Source: Streptosporangium violaceochromogenes
Lineage (GTDB): Bacteria > Actinomycetota > Actinomycetes > Streptosporangiales > Streptosporangiaceae
Direction: 5' to 3'
Assembly (NCBI RefSeq): GCF_014654615.1
Contig: NZ_BNBB01000011.1
Coordinates: 124,001-188,000, forward strand
DNA length: 64,000 nucleotides
Shown: in pieces, positions 9,074 to 17,028 of the stretch
Layout of the letters: each line of letters begins with the position of its first letter
How positions within the stretch are numbered: the first letter of the stretch is position 1
Made by a program: the position numbers and the translations under genes
The notes under the pieces: model-generated
Told to the model about the DNA's origin: nothing
Seen by the model: the letters and a program-made list of their open reading frames with translations, nothing else
Database searches by the model: none

Positions 9074-10075
9074 CTAGAGCAGGAATCCGGCGGGGAAGGG
9101 GTCGTCGGGCGCGAGGAAGTACTGGGCGGTGCCGGTGATCCAGGCCCGGCCGGTGACCGTCGGAACCACCGCGGGCCTGCCGGCCACCGTCGTCGACTCG
9201 ATCAGCCGCCCGGTGAACTTCGAGCCGATGAAGGACTCGTTGAGGAAGTCCGTGCCGATCTCCAGTTCGCCCCGCGCGTGCAGCTGCGCCATCCGGGCGC
9301 TGGTGCCCGTGCCGCAGGGCGAGCGGTCGAACCAGCCGGGGTAGATGGCCATGGCGTGCCGCGACCGCCGGGCGTCGGAGCCGGGGGCGGTGAAGTAGAC
9401 GTGGTGGACGCCGTGGATGCGGGAGTCCTCCGGGTGCACGGGCTCGTCGGCGCCGTTGATCGCGTCCATCGTGGCCAGGCCGGCGGCCACGATCTCGTTC
9501 TTGGCCACGCGGCTGAACGGCAGGCCGTAGTCGTCGAGGTCGACGATGGCGTAGAAGTTGCCGCCGTAGGCCAGGTCGTACCGGATCTCCCCGAAGCCCT
9601 GCACCTTGACCGTCGCGTCGAGCCGCTCGCTGAAGGCCGGGACGTTGCGGAGCGTCACCGCCTTGGCCACGCCGTCCTCGACGGCCACGTCCACGGTCAC
9701 CAGGCCGGCCGGGGTCTCCAGGCGCACGGTCGTGACCGGCTCGGTCACCGTGACCATGCCGGTCTCCACCAGGACGGTCGAGACGCCGATCGTGCCGTGC
9801 CCGCACATCGGCAGGTAGCCGGAGACCTCGATGAACAGCACGCCCCAGTCGGCGTCGGGGCGGGTCGGCGGCTGGAGGATCGCCCCGCTCATCGAGGCGT
9901 GCCCGCGCGGCTCGTACATCAGCAGGGTGCGGAGGTGGTCGAGGTTCTCCCGGAAGTAGACGCGGCGCTCGGCCATGGTGGCGCCGGGGATCACGCCGAC
10001 ACCGCCGGTGATCACACGGGTCGGCATGCCCTCCGTGTGGGAGTCGACCGCGTGAAAGATCCGCTTGGTGCGCAT
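9074..10075 (-). CDS. Proline racemase / 4-hydroxyproline 2-epimerase family enzyme
   Basis: Cofactor-independent epimerase of the proline racemase superfamily, 333 aa, full length. Both catalytic thiols are present: MCGHGTIG (Cys91) and DRSPCGTGTSARMA (Cys254). Two cysteines fit a racemase or epimerase rather than a trans-3-hydroxyproline dehydratase, in which the second Cys is Thr. The MCGHGTIG form is closer to hydroxyproline epimerases than to proline racemase. ATG at 10075 is preceded by GGAG. It lies 26 bp after a PhzF-type gene and before the proline hydroxylase gene; I infer that it inverts C-alpha of the hydroxylated or parent imino acid. A catabolic role in hydroxyproline use is possible, but no other genes of that pathway are nearby. 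Confidence 0.85.
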   Translation of the reverse strand: MRTKRIFHAVDSHTEGMPTRVITGGVGVIPGATMAERRVYFRENLDHLRTLLMYEPRGHASMSGAILQPPTRPDADWGVLFIEVSGYLPMCGHGTIGVSTVLVETGMVTVTEPVTTVRLETPAGLVTVDVAVEDGVAKAVTLRNVPAFSERLDATVKVQGFGEIRYDLAYGGNFYAIVDLDDYGLPFSRVAKNEIVAAGLATMDAINGADEPVHPEDSRIHGVHHVYFTAPGSDARRSRHAMAIYPGWFDRSPCGTGTSARMAQLHARGELEIGTDFLNESFIGSKFTGRLIESTTVAGRPAVVPTVTGRAWITGTAQYFLAPDDPFPAGFLL

Positions 10076-10101
10076 CAGTTCTCCAAAGTGTTAAAGGGGG
10101 G

Positions 10102-10953
10102 TCACACTTCCGCCTGGACAAGATCCGAGGGGGTGAGACGAATCGTGCCGGACATGTACTCCTTGGCGGAACCCCGCAGGACGACGCGGGAGCCGCGCAG
10201 CTCGCATTCGAGGTCGATGGCGAGCGTCCCGCCCAGCCGCGGGGAGAATTGGCGGGCCCTCAGCCGGGTCCTGCCCAGCCTGCGCGCCCAGTAGGGGACC
10301 AGGGCGCAGTGCGCGGACCCGGTGATCGGGTCCTCGGGGATGGAGAGTTTCGGGCCGAAGAAACGCGAACAGAAGTCGGAGCCGGACCCCGGGGCGGTGA
10401 CGACCACCCCGCGCAGGTCGAGCGTGGCCAGGAGCGCCTGGTCCGGGACGGCCGCCCGCAGCGACTCCTCGCCGTCGAGGACCACGACGTAGTCCATGGA
10501 CCGGTAGACGGCCTGCGGCCGTACCGGCCCCAGCCCGCTGAGAAGGGCGGGCGGCGGGACGGCGGGCTCGTAGTCCAGGGCGGGGAAGGACAGGCTCATG
10601 TGCCCGTCGTCCCGGGAGACGACGAGGGGGCCGCTGGCCGAGCGGAAGGTGACCTCCCGCCAGTCGGGCCGCAGGTGGGTGAACACGACGTGCGCCGCCC
10701 CCAGCGTGGCGTGCCCGCACAGCTCGACCTCGGTGGCGGGGGTGAACCAGCGCAGGTCGTAGGCGTCTCCGTCCGGGACGATGAAGGCCGTCTCGGGGAG
10801 GTTGTTCTCCAGGGCGATCGCCTGCATCACGGCGTCGGGTAACCAGTCGTCCAGGGGGCAGACCGCGGCGGGGTTCCCCCAGAAGACCCGGTCGGTGAAG
10901 GCGTCGACCTGGTAGAGGGGAAGTTCTATCGCCGCGTCGTCGTCCAAGGTCAT
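10102..10953 (-). CDS. PhzF family isomerase
   Basis: 283-aa protein of the PhzF/diaminopimelate-epimerase fold. Evident motifs are QVDAFTDRVFWGNPAAVCPL at the N-terminus, NNLPETAFI with the catalytic Glu position (about residue 47-51), RWFTPATEVELCGHATLGAAH, and DPITGSAHCALVPYW. The family includes PhzF, which isomerises a dihydro-anthranilate, and many uncharacterised enzymes. It shares the fold of the proline racemase family encoded next door, so two related isomerases lie side by side. The ATG at 10953 has AAGGGA eight bases upstream and is preferred over those at 10959 or 11001. In this cluster it may act on an unsaturated imino-acid-derived intermediate; that is inference. Confidence 0.85.
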   Translation of the reverse strand: MTLDDDAAIELPLYQVDAFTDRVFWGNPAAVCPLDDWLPDAVMQAIALENNLPETAFIVPDGDAYDLRWFTPATEVELCGHATLGAAHVVFTHLRPDWREVTFRSASGPLVVSRDDGHMSLSFPALDYEPAVPPPALLSGLGPVRPQAVYRSMDYVVVLDGEESLRAAVPDQALLATLDLRGVVVTAPGSGSDFCSRFFGPKLSIPEDPITGSAHCALVPYWARRLGRTRLRARQFSPRLGGTLAIDLECELRGSRVVLRGSAKEYMSGTIRLTPSDLVQAEV

Positions 10954-10969
10954 GCACATGTTCCCTTCG

Positions 10970-12097
10970 TCAGACGCCCAGCCGCTGCTTGATCTCGGCA
11001 AAGTACGGAATGTGGCGGTAGTCGTTTTTCTCCTCGTCGAAGTCGGCGTAGCGGTTGGCGAAGTCGAGCAGCCTTCGCTGGACGCGCTCGGCGGGTTCGG
11101 TGTGGATCCTCCGTTCGATCGTCTCGATCTCGGCGAGGAAGGCGGCCAGCGCCGCCGGGAGGCCGGGGTCCAGGTGGATCACCCCGTCGCGCAGGTGGAT
11201 GCCGCGCGCCTCGATCAGGTAGTCGAAGAGCACCTGCGAGGCCACCGCGTCGTAGTTGGGGCGCGGGACCCCCTCCACCGAGTAGCGCAGCAGGCGCTCC
11301 GACAGGATGTACTCGTAGGCCAGCAGCGCGTCCTCGCGCGGCAGCCCGTCGTCGTTCAGACAGGCCAGCATGGACGAGATGTCGACGCGCAGCTCCTCCA
11401 GCCCCGCCAGCGGCTTCAGGCGTTTGGTCGGCAGGAAGTCGGGGATGGGCATGTCGCCCTGCCGGTGGTGGTACTCGTGCAGCCGCACCCACCAGGAGGA
11501 GGCGCGCTCCACCTCGGCGGGGCCCGCCGCCGCGACCAGGGGGAAGCTGCCCTCCGCCATGACGGCCGACACCAGCCGGCGGGTGAGGCGCAGGTGCCGT
11601 TCGACGAACTTGTCGATGAAGTAGAAGATCAGGTCGTCGGGATCCTGGATCCCGTCGAGGTGGTTCTCCGGGAACAGGGCCACGACCACGCGGGAGGCGA
11701 AGCCGTCCGACATCCGCTCGATCGTCACGGGCATCGTGTTGCTCGCGTACCGCCGGGCGAGGTGCTCGTCGGTGGGGAGTTTCCGGTAGGTCAGGTAGTC
11801 GAGGGAGAGCGAGGGGAAGTAGGAGGCGTCGAACATTGAGAAGACGTGGTTGTCGGCCTCGCCGTTGATGTGGAGTTTCGTCCGTCTCAGCCGGGGGTCG
11901 TCACCGAAGGATCGGGCGTCCTCGGCGAACGCCCGGACGATCGGCTGCCGCCGCAGCACCGGTGAGGCCAGGAGCCTCTCCGCGAGGCCGTGGAGAAAGT
12001 CCGGTTCGCGGAACGCGTCGCGCGGCCCCAGCGTGGCGCGTATCCCGTTGATCTCGTCGATGACATCCGTGAGCAGGCCGTCCGCCACGCCTCTCAC
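10970..12097 (-). CDS. Unknown HExxH-containing protein (resembles DUF6421)
   Basis: 375 aa, soluble, no signal peptide. I cannot assign a function. It has a clear HExxH motif, WVRLHEYHHRQGD (His207-His211), followed after 23 residues by GLEELRVD (Glu234/235), the arrangement of gluzincin-type zinc metallo-enzymes. The surrounding helical sequence resembles DUF6421, seen by me only from memory of that family. The N-terminal part (residues 1-110) is rich in charged helices. The GTG at 12097 is directly preceded by GGAAGGAA; a GTG at 12088 would give better RBS spacing. Co-directional with and 17 bp before the PhzF gene, so it belongs to the cluster. It could be a peptidase, or an enzyme that recruits a metal with the same motif. 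Confidence 0.6.
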   Translation of the reverse strand: MRGVADGLLTDVIDEINGIRATLGPRDAFREPDFLHGLAERLLASPVLRRQPIVRAFAEDARSFGDDPRLRRTKLHINGEADNHVFSMFDASYFPSLSLDYLTYRKLPTDEHLARRYASNTMPVTIERMSDGFASRVVVALFPENHLDGIQDPDDLIFYFIDKFVERHLRLTRRLVSAVMAEGSFPLVAAAGPAEVERASSWWVRLHEYHHRQGDMPIPDFLPTKRLKPLAGLEELRVDISSMLACLNDDGLPREDALLAYEYILSERLLRYSVEGVPRPNYDAVASQVLFDYLIEARGIHLRDGVIHLDPGLPAALAAFLAEIETIERRIHTEPAERVQRRLLDFANRYADFDEEKNDYRHIPYFAEIKQRLGV

Positions 12098-12099
12098 TT

Positions 12100-12285
12100 C
12101 CTTCCCCGTGCTTTTTCGTGCTTTCCCGTGCTTCTCCGCGTCCGCCCGTGCTCGCGGTACCCGCCCGTACCCGCGATGCCCACCGCCCCTGCTCGCCGTG
12201 CCCGCCGTGTTCGCGCTGCCCGCCGGTGCTCGTCGTGTTCGCGGCGCTCGCGGCGCTCATGGCGCGGCCTCGGGGCCGTCACCGG
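12100..12285. repeat. Low-complexity GC-rich interspersed repeat between cluster genes
   Basis: About 185 bp built of short imperfect units such as CGTGCTTTCCCGTGCTTC, CGTGCCCGCCGTG and CGGCGCTCGCGGCGCTC. All frames read as Ala/Arg/Gly-rich nonsense, so I do not call a gene. It separates the HExxH gene from the upstream diiron-like gene, the only large gap in the operon. Confidence 0.6.
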
Positions 12286-13080
12286 TCACCGGGCCAGCGC
12301 CGCCGCGAAGACGTCCAGCGCCAGCGCCCAGTTGCGGGCGTACTCCGTCGCCAGCCGCAGCAGCTCCGCCCGTTCCTCCTCGCTCTCGGCCATCACCGTC
12401 GTGCCGGTCTCGTGGTCGCTCACCGACTCCGCGTGGCCCGTCTCGGCCTTGATGTGGGAGTCGATCCACGCCAGCGACTCCGGCGAGGGGAACACCTTGC
12501 GGCCGTCCACACACACCTTCGAGAACACCCGCCGGAACGCCACGGCGATGTCGAGCGCGATGGTCTCCACCACCCGCAGCTGGACCGCGGCGCCCAGGGG
12601 CGAGCCGGCCAGGTCGTCCATGTTCCGCAGCAGCCCCGCCACCCCGTCGGGCGGCCTCGCCTCCCGGCCGGCGCCGGGAATCACCGCCTCCAGGGGCGCC
12701 ACGATGGAGTCCCGCCACCACACGTAGTGGATTCCGGCCACGCCCCTGGGGGAGACCGCGCTGAATTCGGGCGCGAAATTGTCGAGGTCGTCCCCGATGA
12801 CCCGGTAGGCGGTCTGGAAGGCCCCCAGCACCTCGTGGTCGGGCGCCTCCTGCGCGGTGAACCGCCGCGCCATCACGCCAAGGCTGGAGATGGTGGTGAA
12901 CATGAAGGACTTCGTCATGGCCTGCCACTGGCGCGCGATCTCCAGGGCGGCATCCGGCTTCACCGAATCCGTTATACGGGCCTGCCGAAAAAACCCATTC
13001 TCCGGGCGGCGAAGACCTGCTTCACGCACCACATCGGATACACGTTCGTCAAGAGCGATATCAGCCATGGCGAGCCCCAT
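12286..13080 (-). CDS. Putative haem-oxygenase-fold diiron oxidase-like protein
   Basis: 264 aa, all-helical. Not recognised by name, but the residue pattern fits haem-oxygenase-like diiron oxidases/oxygenases (HDO; CADD and SznF type). A late helix has HIKAETGH, that is His209-x3-Glu213-x2-His216, matching the family's HxxxDxxH with Glu for Asp. Upstream lie candidate ligands Glu172 (VETIALDI), His118 (GIHYVWW) and an earlier carboxylate. Such enzymes oxidise amino acids or fatty acids with O2 and often sit in natural-product clusters. First gene of the operon, facing the MFS gene. ATG at 13080 has no RBS and may start a leaderless message; ATG at 13068 has GGGG upstream. Fold assignment is inference. 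Confidence 0.55.
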   Translation of the reverse strand: MGLAMADIALDERVSDVVREAGLRRPENGFFRQARITDSVKPDAALEIARQWQAMTKSFMFTTISSLGVMARRFTAQEAPDHEVLGAFQTAYRVIGDDLDNFAPEFSAVSPRGVAGIHYVWWRDSIVAPLEAVIPGAGREARPPDGVAGLLRNMDDLAGSPLGAAVQLRVVETIALDIAVAFRRVFSKVCVDGRKVFPSPESLAWIDSHIKAETGHAESVSDHETGTTVMAESEEERAELLRLATEYARNWALALDVFAAALAR

Positions 13081-13169
13081 TCGCTATAACATGATATTTC
13101 ACATGCCACACATTAAGGCGCACTCGAAGGATCGTCAACGCTCTTTTCGACCCATCGAAATGGACACAT
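13081..13169. promoter_or_regulatory. Divergent promoter region of the biosynthetic cluster and its MFS gene
   Basis: AT-rich 89-bp gap between divergent genes. On the minus strand TTAATG, 17 bp and CATGTT/TATAGC lie just before the cluster start codon. The segment ATGTGAAATAT (minus strand, 13104-13094) directly precedes ATGTTA; the same 11-mer occurs at the peptide-transporter promoter at 2542-2552. Confidence 0.4.
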
Positions 13170-14393
13170 ATGGTTCACCCGTCGGCGATGCGAGCGGCCC
13201 TCCGCCTGAGAATCGGGGGGCTGCCACGGCCTTTCTGGATCTTGTTCGCCGGTACGGTGATCAATCGGCTCGGCACGATGGTCGAGCCGTTCATCGGCGT
13301 CTACCTGACCCGGGAACACGGCGTTTCGGTCTCGGCGGCCGGCCTGGTCATGGCCGTGTTCGGGGCGGGCTCACTGTTGTCCCAGCCGGTGGCGGGCTGG
13401 CTGACCGACCGCCTGGGGCGGCGGATCACCCTGACCGGCGGCATGCTCACCACCTCGGTCACGTTGCTGCTGCTCGGACACAGCACGACCGTCCCGGCCG
13501 TCGTCGCCGCGATGTTCGTGCTCGGCGTCGCGGTGGACGCCTACCGGCCCGCCTCCCAGGCGCTCGTCGCCGACCTGGTCGGCCCCGAGGACCGCCCCCG
13601 GGCCTACGGGCTGCTGTTCTGGGCGGTCAACCTGGGCTTCTCCGGCTCCATGGTCGCCGGCGGCTGGCTCGCCCAGGCCGGCTTCACCTGGCTGTTCTGG
13701 ATCAACGCGCTCACCTGCGCGGCGTTCGGCACGCTCGTGTGGCGGGCGATCCCGGAGGCCGGGCCCGCCGGCGACCGGGAGGCGGGAGGCTTTCGCGACG
13801 TACTGCGCGACCGGCTGATGCTCGGCTGCGTGCTGGTCAACCTGGTCTACATGTTCGTCTACCTGCAGGCCTACACCACCCTGCCGCTGGCGATGGCCGG
13901 GCACGGCCTGCCCACCAGCGCGTACGGCGTCGCCATGTCGGTCAACGGCCTGCTGATCGTCGTGTTCCAGCCGCTGACCCTCGGCCGGCTCGCGCGGCAC
14001 GACCCCAGCCGGGTGCTGGCGACCGGCTTCGCCGTGATAGGCGCCGGATTCGCGCTGACGGGCCTGGTCTCCTCCGCCGCGGGCTACACCGCGGCGGTCG
14101 CCCTGTGGACGGCCGGCGAGGTCATCGCGGCGGGCATGGCGAGCACCATCGTCGCCTCGCTCGCCCCCGCCCACCTGCGGGGCCGCTACACCGGCCTGTA
14201 CGGCTCCGCCTGGTCGGCGGGCTCGCTGCTGGCACCGCTGATCGGCACCCGCCTGCTGTCGGTCGACCCCCGCCTGCTCTGGTTCACCGTCGGGGGCCTG
14301 GGGCTGCTCGCCGCCGCCGGCCAGCTCGCGCTGGCGCCCGCCGTACGGCGCCGCGCGGAGCGGGCGAGGGCCCTGGTGCCCGAGGGGGTCTGA
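13170..14393 (+). CDS. MFS transporter, drug-efflux type
   Basis: Twelve-helix major facilitator, 407 aa. It begins with a short cytoplasmic leader and helix LPRPFWILFAGTVINRLGTM, has the loop 2-3 signature GWLTDRLGRRITL, and hydrophobic helices throughout. Closest to DHA-type multidrug exporters. ATG at 13170 has no clear RBS; an in-frame ATG at 13188 (MRAALRLRIG) is an alternative. Divergent from the NRPS-like operon with an 89-bp shared promoter region, so it probably exports the cluster product or a toxic intermediate. Substrate unknown. Confidence 0.85.
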   Translation: MVHPSAMRAALRLRIGGLPRPFWILFAGTVINRLGTMVEPFIGVYLTREHGVSVSAAGLVMAVFGAGSLLSQPVAGWLTDRLGRRITLTGGMLTTSVTLLLLGHSTTVPAVVAAMFVLGVAVDAYRPASQALVADLVGPEDRPRAYGLLFWAVNLGFSGSMVAGGWLAQAGFTWLFWINALTCAAFGTLVWRAIPEAGPAGDREAGGFRDVLRDRLMLGCVLVNLVYMFVYLQAYTTLPLAMAGHGLPTSAYGVAMSVNGLLIVVFQPLTLGRLARHDPSRVLATGFAVIGAGFALTGLVSSAAGYTAAVALWTAGEVIAAGMASTIVASLAPAHLRGRYTGLYGSAWSAGSLLAPLIGTRLLSVDPRLLWFTVGGLGLLAAAGQLALAPAVRRRAERARALVPEGV

Positions 14394-14928
14394 CCCGCCG
14401 CGCCCAGGGTCGTCCCGGGCCCGTGGGCCACCTGTTCGCGCTCTCCCCCGGTCCGCGCCGCCTACCGGCCCGCCGCACCATCAGCGCACGGAAAGAGCGC
14501 GTAACACAAGAAGAGGTTTGCCCTCATAGGGGAATTAGTGCGTATCCGAAAATGCCCACCGGCGCGGGGAGTCGCTCCCGGCCGCGAAAAACACGGGGGA
14601 ATTCCCCGAAGAGCCCCGCTCCCACGCCGGTGACACCACGGAAGGCTCCCGGCGAACCCGGAGGAAGCCCGCAAAAGGCCGGAGAGACCGGCAAAACCCG
14701 GGAGAGACCCGGGAGGGCCCGGGGAAGCCGGGAAAACCTGAGGGGAAGCCCCGGGGAATCGGGGAGGCTGGGAAAGGTCCGGAAAGCCGGGGAAAGCCGA
14801 GGGGAAGCCGGGCCCGTGACCGGAACGTCCGTCGCGGCGGACGGCGGGCGAACCCCCGGGGGCCCGGTGAAGGGTCCCCGAGGGAGGTCCCCCGCCCGGC
14901 CCGTGAACAGGCGGGGCGGTCGTGCGGA
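14394..14928. other. Gene-free region with purine-rich degenerate repeats
   Basis: 535 bp without a credible gene between convergent genes. 14518-14560 holds a GC-poor sequence (begins TTTGCCCTCATAGGGG) similar to one at 35171. 14575-14820 is a degenerate repeat (separate entry). Confidence 0.6.
14575..14820. repeat. Degenerate purine-rich repeat (CCGGGGAAGCC-type units)
   Basis: Many imperfect copies of short units such as CCCGGGGAAGCCGGG, GAGACCCGGGAG and AAAGCCGGGGAAAGCC succeed each other. One strand is strongly enriched in purines. Reading frames are Gly/Arg/Pro-rich low complexity, not protein-like. Probably replication-slippage DNA; it lies between two 3' ends and might also fold as a transcription end. 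Confidence 0.55.
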
Positions 14929-16611
14929 TCAGACGGTGACGCTCCACCAGTCGAGGGTGCCGGTGTCACCGGCGAACCTGTCGCTGACCTCCAGGACCCA
15001 CTCGCCCGCTGCCTGCTGGCTGACGGGCACCGAGTAGCTCCGGGTGCCGTACGACGTGCAGCTGTTGCCGCCGGCGGGGTCGATCAGGGTCGAGAGCCCG
15101 TTCGGGCCGCGCAGGCGGATCGCCAGGTCCTCCGCGCAGGTGTGGCCCATCGTCACGACGACCTTGACCGGGGACTTCGCCGTGCCGCTCGCGGTGGAGG
15201 TGACCGCGCTGCGCACGGTGGACCTGTCCCTGACGGCGTAGTCGGTGTCGTTGCGGAACGTGCGGTCGGACGCGCCGTTCAGGACGGTCAGCGCGTAGGC
15301 CGCGGTGGCGGTCGCGGTCTCGCCGGTGCCGGTGACGGTCACGTTGTACGTGCCGGCGGGGGTCGAGGCCGCGGTGGAGATGGTCAGGACGGACGAACCA
15401 CCCGAGGTGACCGAGGCCGGGGTGAAGGTGACCGTGGCGTCGGCGGGCAGGCCCTGGGCGCTCAGGGCGACCGTCTGCGGGGCACCCTCGGTGGTGGCGG
15501 TGGAGACGACGGTCATGACGGGGTCCCCGGCCTGAACCGAGCCCGACGCCGGGGTGGTGGCGACGGAGAAGCCTCGGCCGGGGACGGTGGAGCCGCTCGT
15601 GGCGAGCTTCCAGATCCCGTACGCCGCGGCGTCTGCCGCCCGGTCCAGCACCGTGTCGGAGACGTTGGCGGTGGTGTCACAGGACTGGTGGTAGCAGGAG
15701 TCGTACGCCGTACCCGCCACACCGCCCCACTTGGCCGCCTGGGCCGCCGTCTTGACCGCGCTGGCGCCGGCCGCCACCCCGGAGGTGGGGATGCCCGCCC
15801 GGCGGAACGAGGCGTCGTCGGAGCGGTTCGCTCCCTCGACGTTCTCCTCGGGCTGAAGCCCCAGCTTGTCGTAGAACTCCTTGAGGTACTGGGCGGCCTC
15901 GGTGGTGATGTTGTTGACGAAGTAGCCGCCGTTGGTGGAGCCGACCATGTCGTAGTTGTGGTAGAACTTGATCTTGCTTCGCTCGGCGGAGCTGAGCGAG
16001 TTGACGTAGAAGGCCGAGCCGTTGAGGCCCTGCTCCTCGTCGGTCCACCAGCCGAAGCGCACGTGCCGGGACATGGTCGGCCTCTGCGCCGCCAGGGTCA
16101 GCGCGACCTCAAGGAGGCTCGCCGAACCGGAGCCGTTGTCGTTGATACCCGGCCCCGCCGCGACGCTGTCGAGGTGGGCGCCGGCCATGACGACCTGGTT
16201 GTCGTCACCGCCGGGCCAGTCCGCGATCAGGTTCGGGCCGGCGTCCCTGCTGCACCCCGAGGTGCAGGGCTGGAGCACCACGGTGTAGCCGGCGGCGCGG
16301 AGCTTGGCCTCGATGTAGGCGATCGACCCCAGGTAGCCGGGACTCGCGGACCTGCGAGTACCGCCGGTGCCGTCGGCGATGGACTGGAACTGCTGCAGGT
16401 GCGCCTTGACGTTGCCGAGACTGATGTCCGGCGGGTCCGTCGGGGCGGAGGCGGCGGTCCGGGGCGAGGTCCGCGCGCCGGTGGTGGCCGGGGCGTGGTC
16501 GACGACTCCGGGAGGCGCCTCCGCGGCCACCGCCGGCAGGGAGGGTGCCACGGCGGCCACCGTGGCCAGGCAGACGGCCGCCGCGAGCATGGCTCTGCGT
16601 TTCACGCGCAT
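14929..16611 (-). CDS. Secreted M28 aminopeptidase with C-terminal P domain
   Basis: Extracellular zinc aminopeptidase, 560 aa. A Sec signal peptide ([31 protein letters not shown]) is followed by a linker and an M28 catalytic domain (about residues 75-330): MAGAHLDSV (metal His/Asp), GINDNGSG (bridging Asp), [10 protein letters not shown] (catalytic and metal Glu), HNYDMVG (Asp) and CYHQSCDT (His). It matches Streptomyces griseus-type aminopeptidase but adds an Ig-like repeat region (about 350-440) and a convertase P domain (about 445-560, [17 protein letters not shown] ... [10 protein letters not shown]). The ATG at 16611 has AAAGGAA upstream. Monocistronic, next to the hut operon; it could supply amino acids for uptake. 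Confidence 0.93.
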   Translation of the reverse strand: MRVKRRAMLAAAVCLATVAAVAPSLPAVAAEAPPGVVDHAPATTGARTSPRTAASAPTDPPDISLGNVKAHLQQFQSIADGTGGTRRSASPGYLGSIAYIEAKLRAAGYTVVLQPCTSGCSRDAGPNLIADWPGGDDNQVVMAGAHLDSVAAGPGINDNGSGSASLLEVALTLAAQRPTMSRHVRFGWWTDEEQGLNGSAFYVNSLSSAERSKIKFYHNYDMVGSTNGGYFVNNITTEAAQYLKEFYDKLGLQPEENVEGANRSDDASFRRAGIPTSGVAAGASAVKTAAQAAKWGGVAGTAYDSCYHQSCDTTANVSDTVLDRAADAAAYGIWKLATSGSTVPGRGFSVATTPASGSVQAGDPVMTVVSTATTEGAPQTVALSAQGLPADATVTFTPASVTSGGSSVLTISTAASTPAGTYNVTVTGTGETATATAAYALTVLNGASDRTFRNDTDYAVRDRSTVRSAVTSTASGTAKSPVKVVVTMGHTCAEDLAIRLRGPNGLSTLIDPAGGNSCTSYGTRSYSVPVSQQAAGEWVLEVSDRFAGDTGTLDWWSVTV

Positions 16612-16903
16612 GTTCCTTTCTTCGATTTCCCGTGCCGCCTCCCGTGAGGGGTTGCGTGAGCGCGGACACCGCGCCGTCCGGAATGGCCGGGCGGCGGGCA
16701 CAACGGGAATGGGGGGTAGAAAGAGAAGGGACTGGCGAGTTCATACCGGACAAAACAGACAGTTAATCTGAAAGTTCACCTTTCATCCGGTGGAAACGGC
16801 CCTCATCATAAAGGGGCCTCCCTCCGGCTCTCCGGCGGGCAGAGCTTTTCCGCGCCGGGGACGGAGCAGGAGACAGAGCCGGGAACGGAGCCGGAGACGA
16901 AAG

Positions 16904-16934
16904 GGCCGCCGCCCGGCGTCACCGGGCGGCGGCC
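16904..16934 (-). terminator. Strong GC hairpin downstream of hutI
   Basis: GGCCGCCGCCCGG (16904-16916), loop CGTCA, CCGGGCGGCGGCC (16922-16934): 13 perfectly paired bases with a five-base loop, about 90 bp past the hutI stop. No T-run follows on the minus strand, as is usual for actinobacterial terminators. Confidence 0.7.
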
Positions 16935-16948
16935 GGACAACAGGCCCG

Positions 16949-17028
16949 CGCGGGGCCTCTCAGACGCGGGGCCTCTCAGAGACAGGGACTCCCCGACGCG
17001 GGGCCTTCCGGACGCGGGGCCTTCAGAC
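16949..17028. repeat. 16-bp tandem repeat, five units, overlapping the hutI 3' end
   Basis: Units of 16 bp: 16949-16964 and 16965-16980 are identical (CGCGGGGCCTCTCAGA), 16981-16996 is diverged, and 16997-17012 (CGCGGGGCCTTCCGGA) and 17013-17028 (CGCGGGGCCTTCAGAC) are variants. The last unit includes the hutI stop codon at 17023-17025. Confidence 0.75.

Noticed and set aside
9074..10075. trans-3-hydroxy-L-proline dehydratase
   Set aside because: The second catalytic position is Cys254 rather than Thr, which favours racemase/epimerase chemistry.
14461..14950. Coding frames in the purine-rich repeat (for example 14462-14947 on the minus strand)
   Set aside because: All frames are open because of the repeat; products are Gly/Pro/Arg/Ser low complexity.
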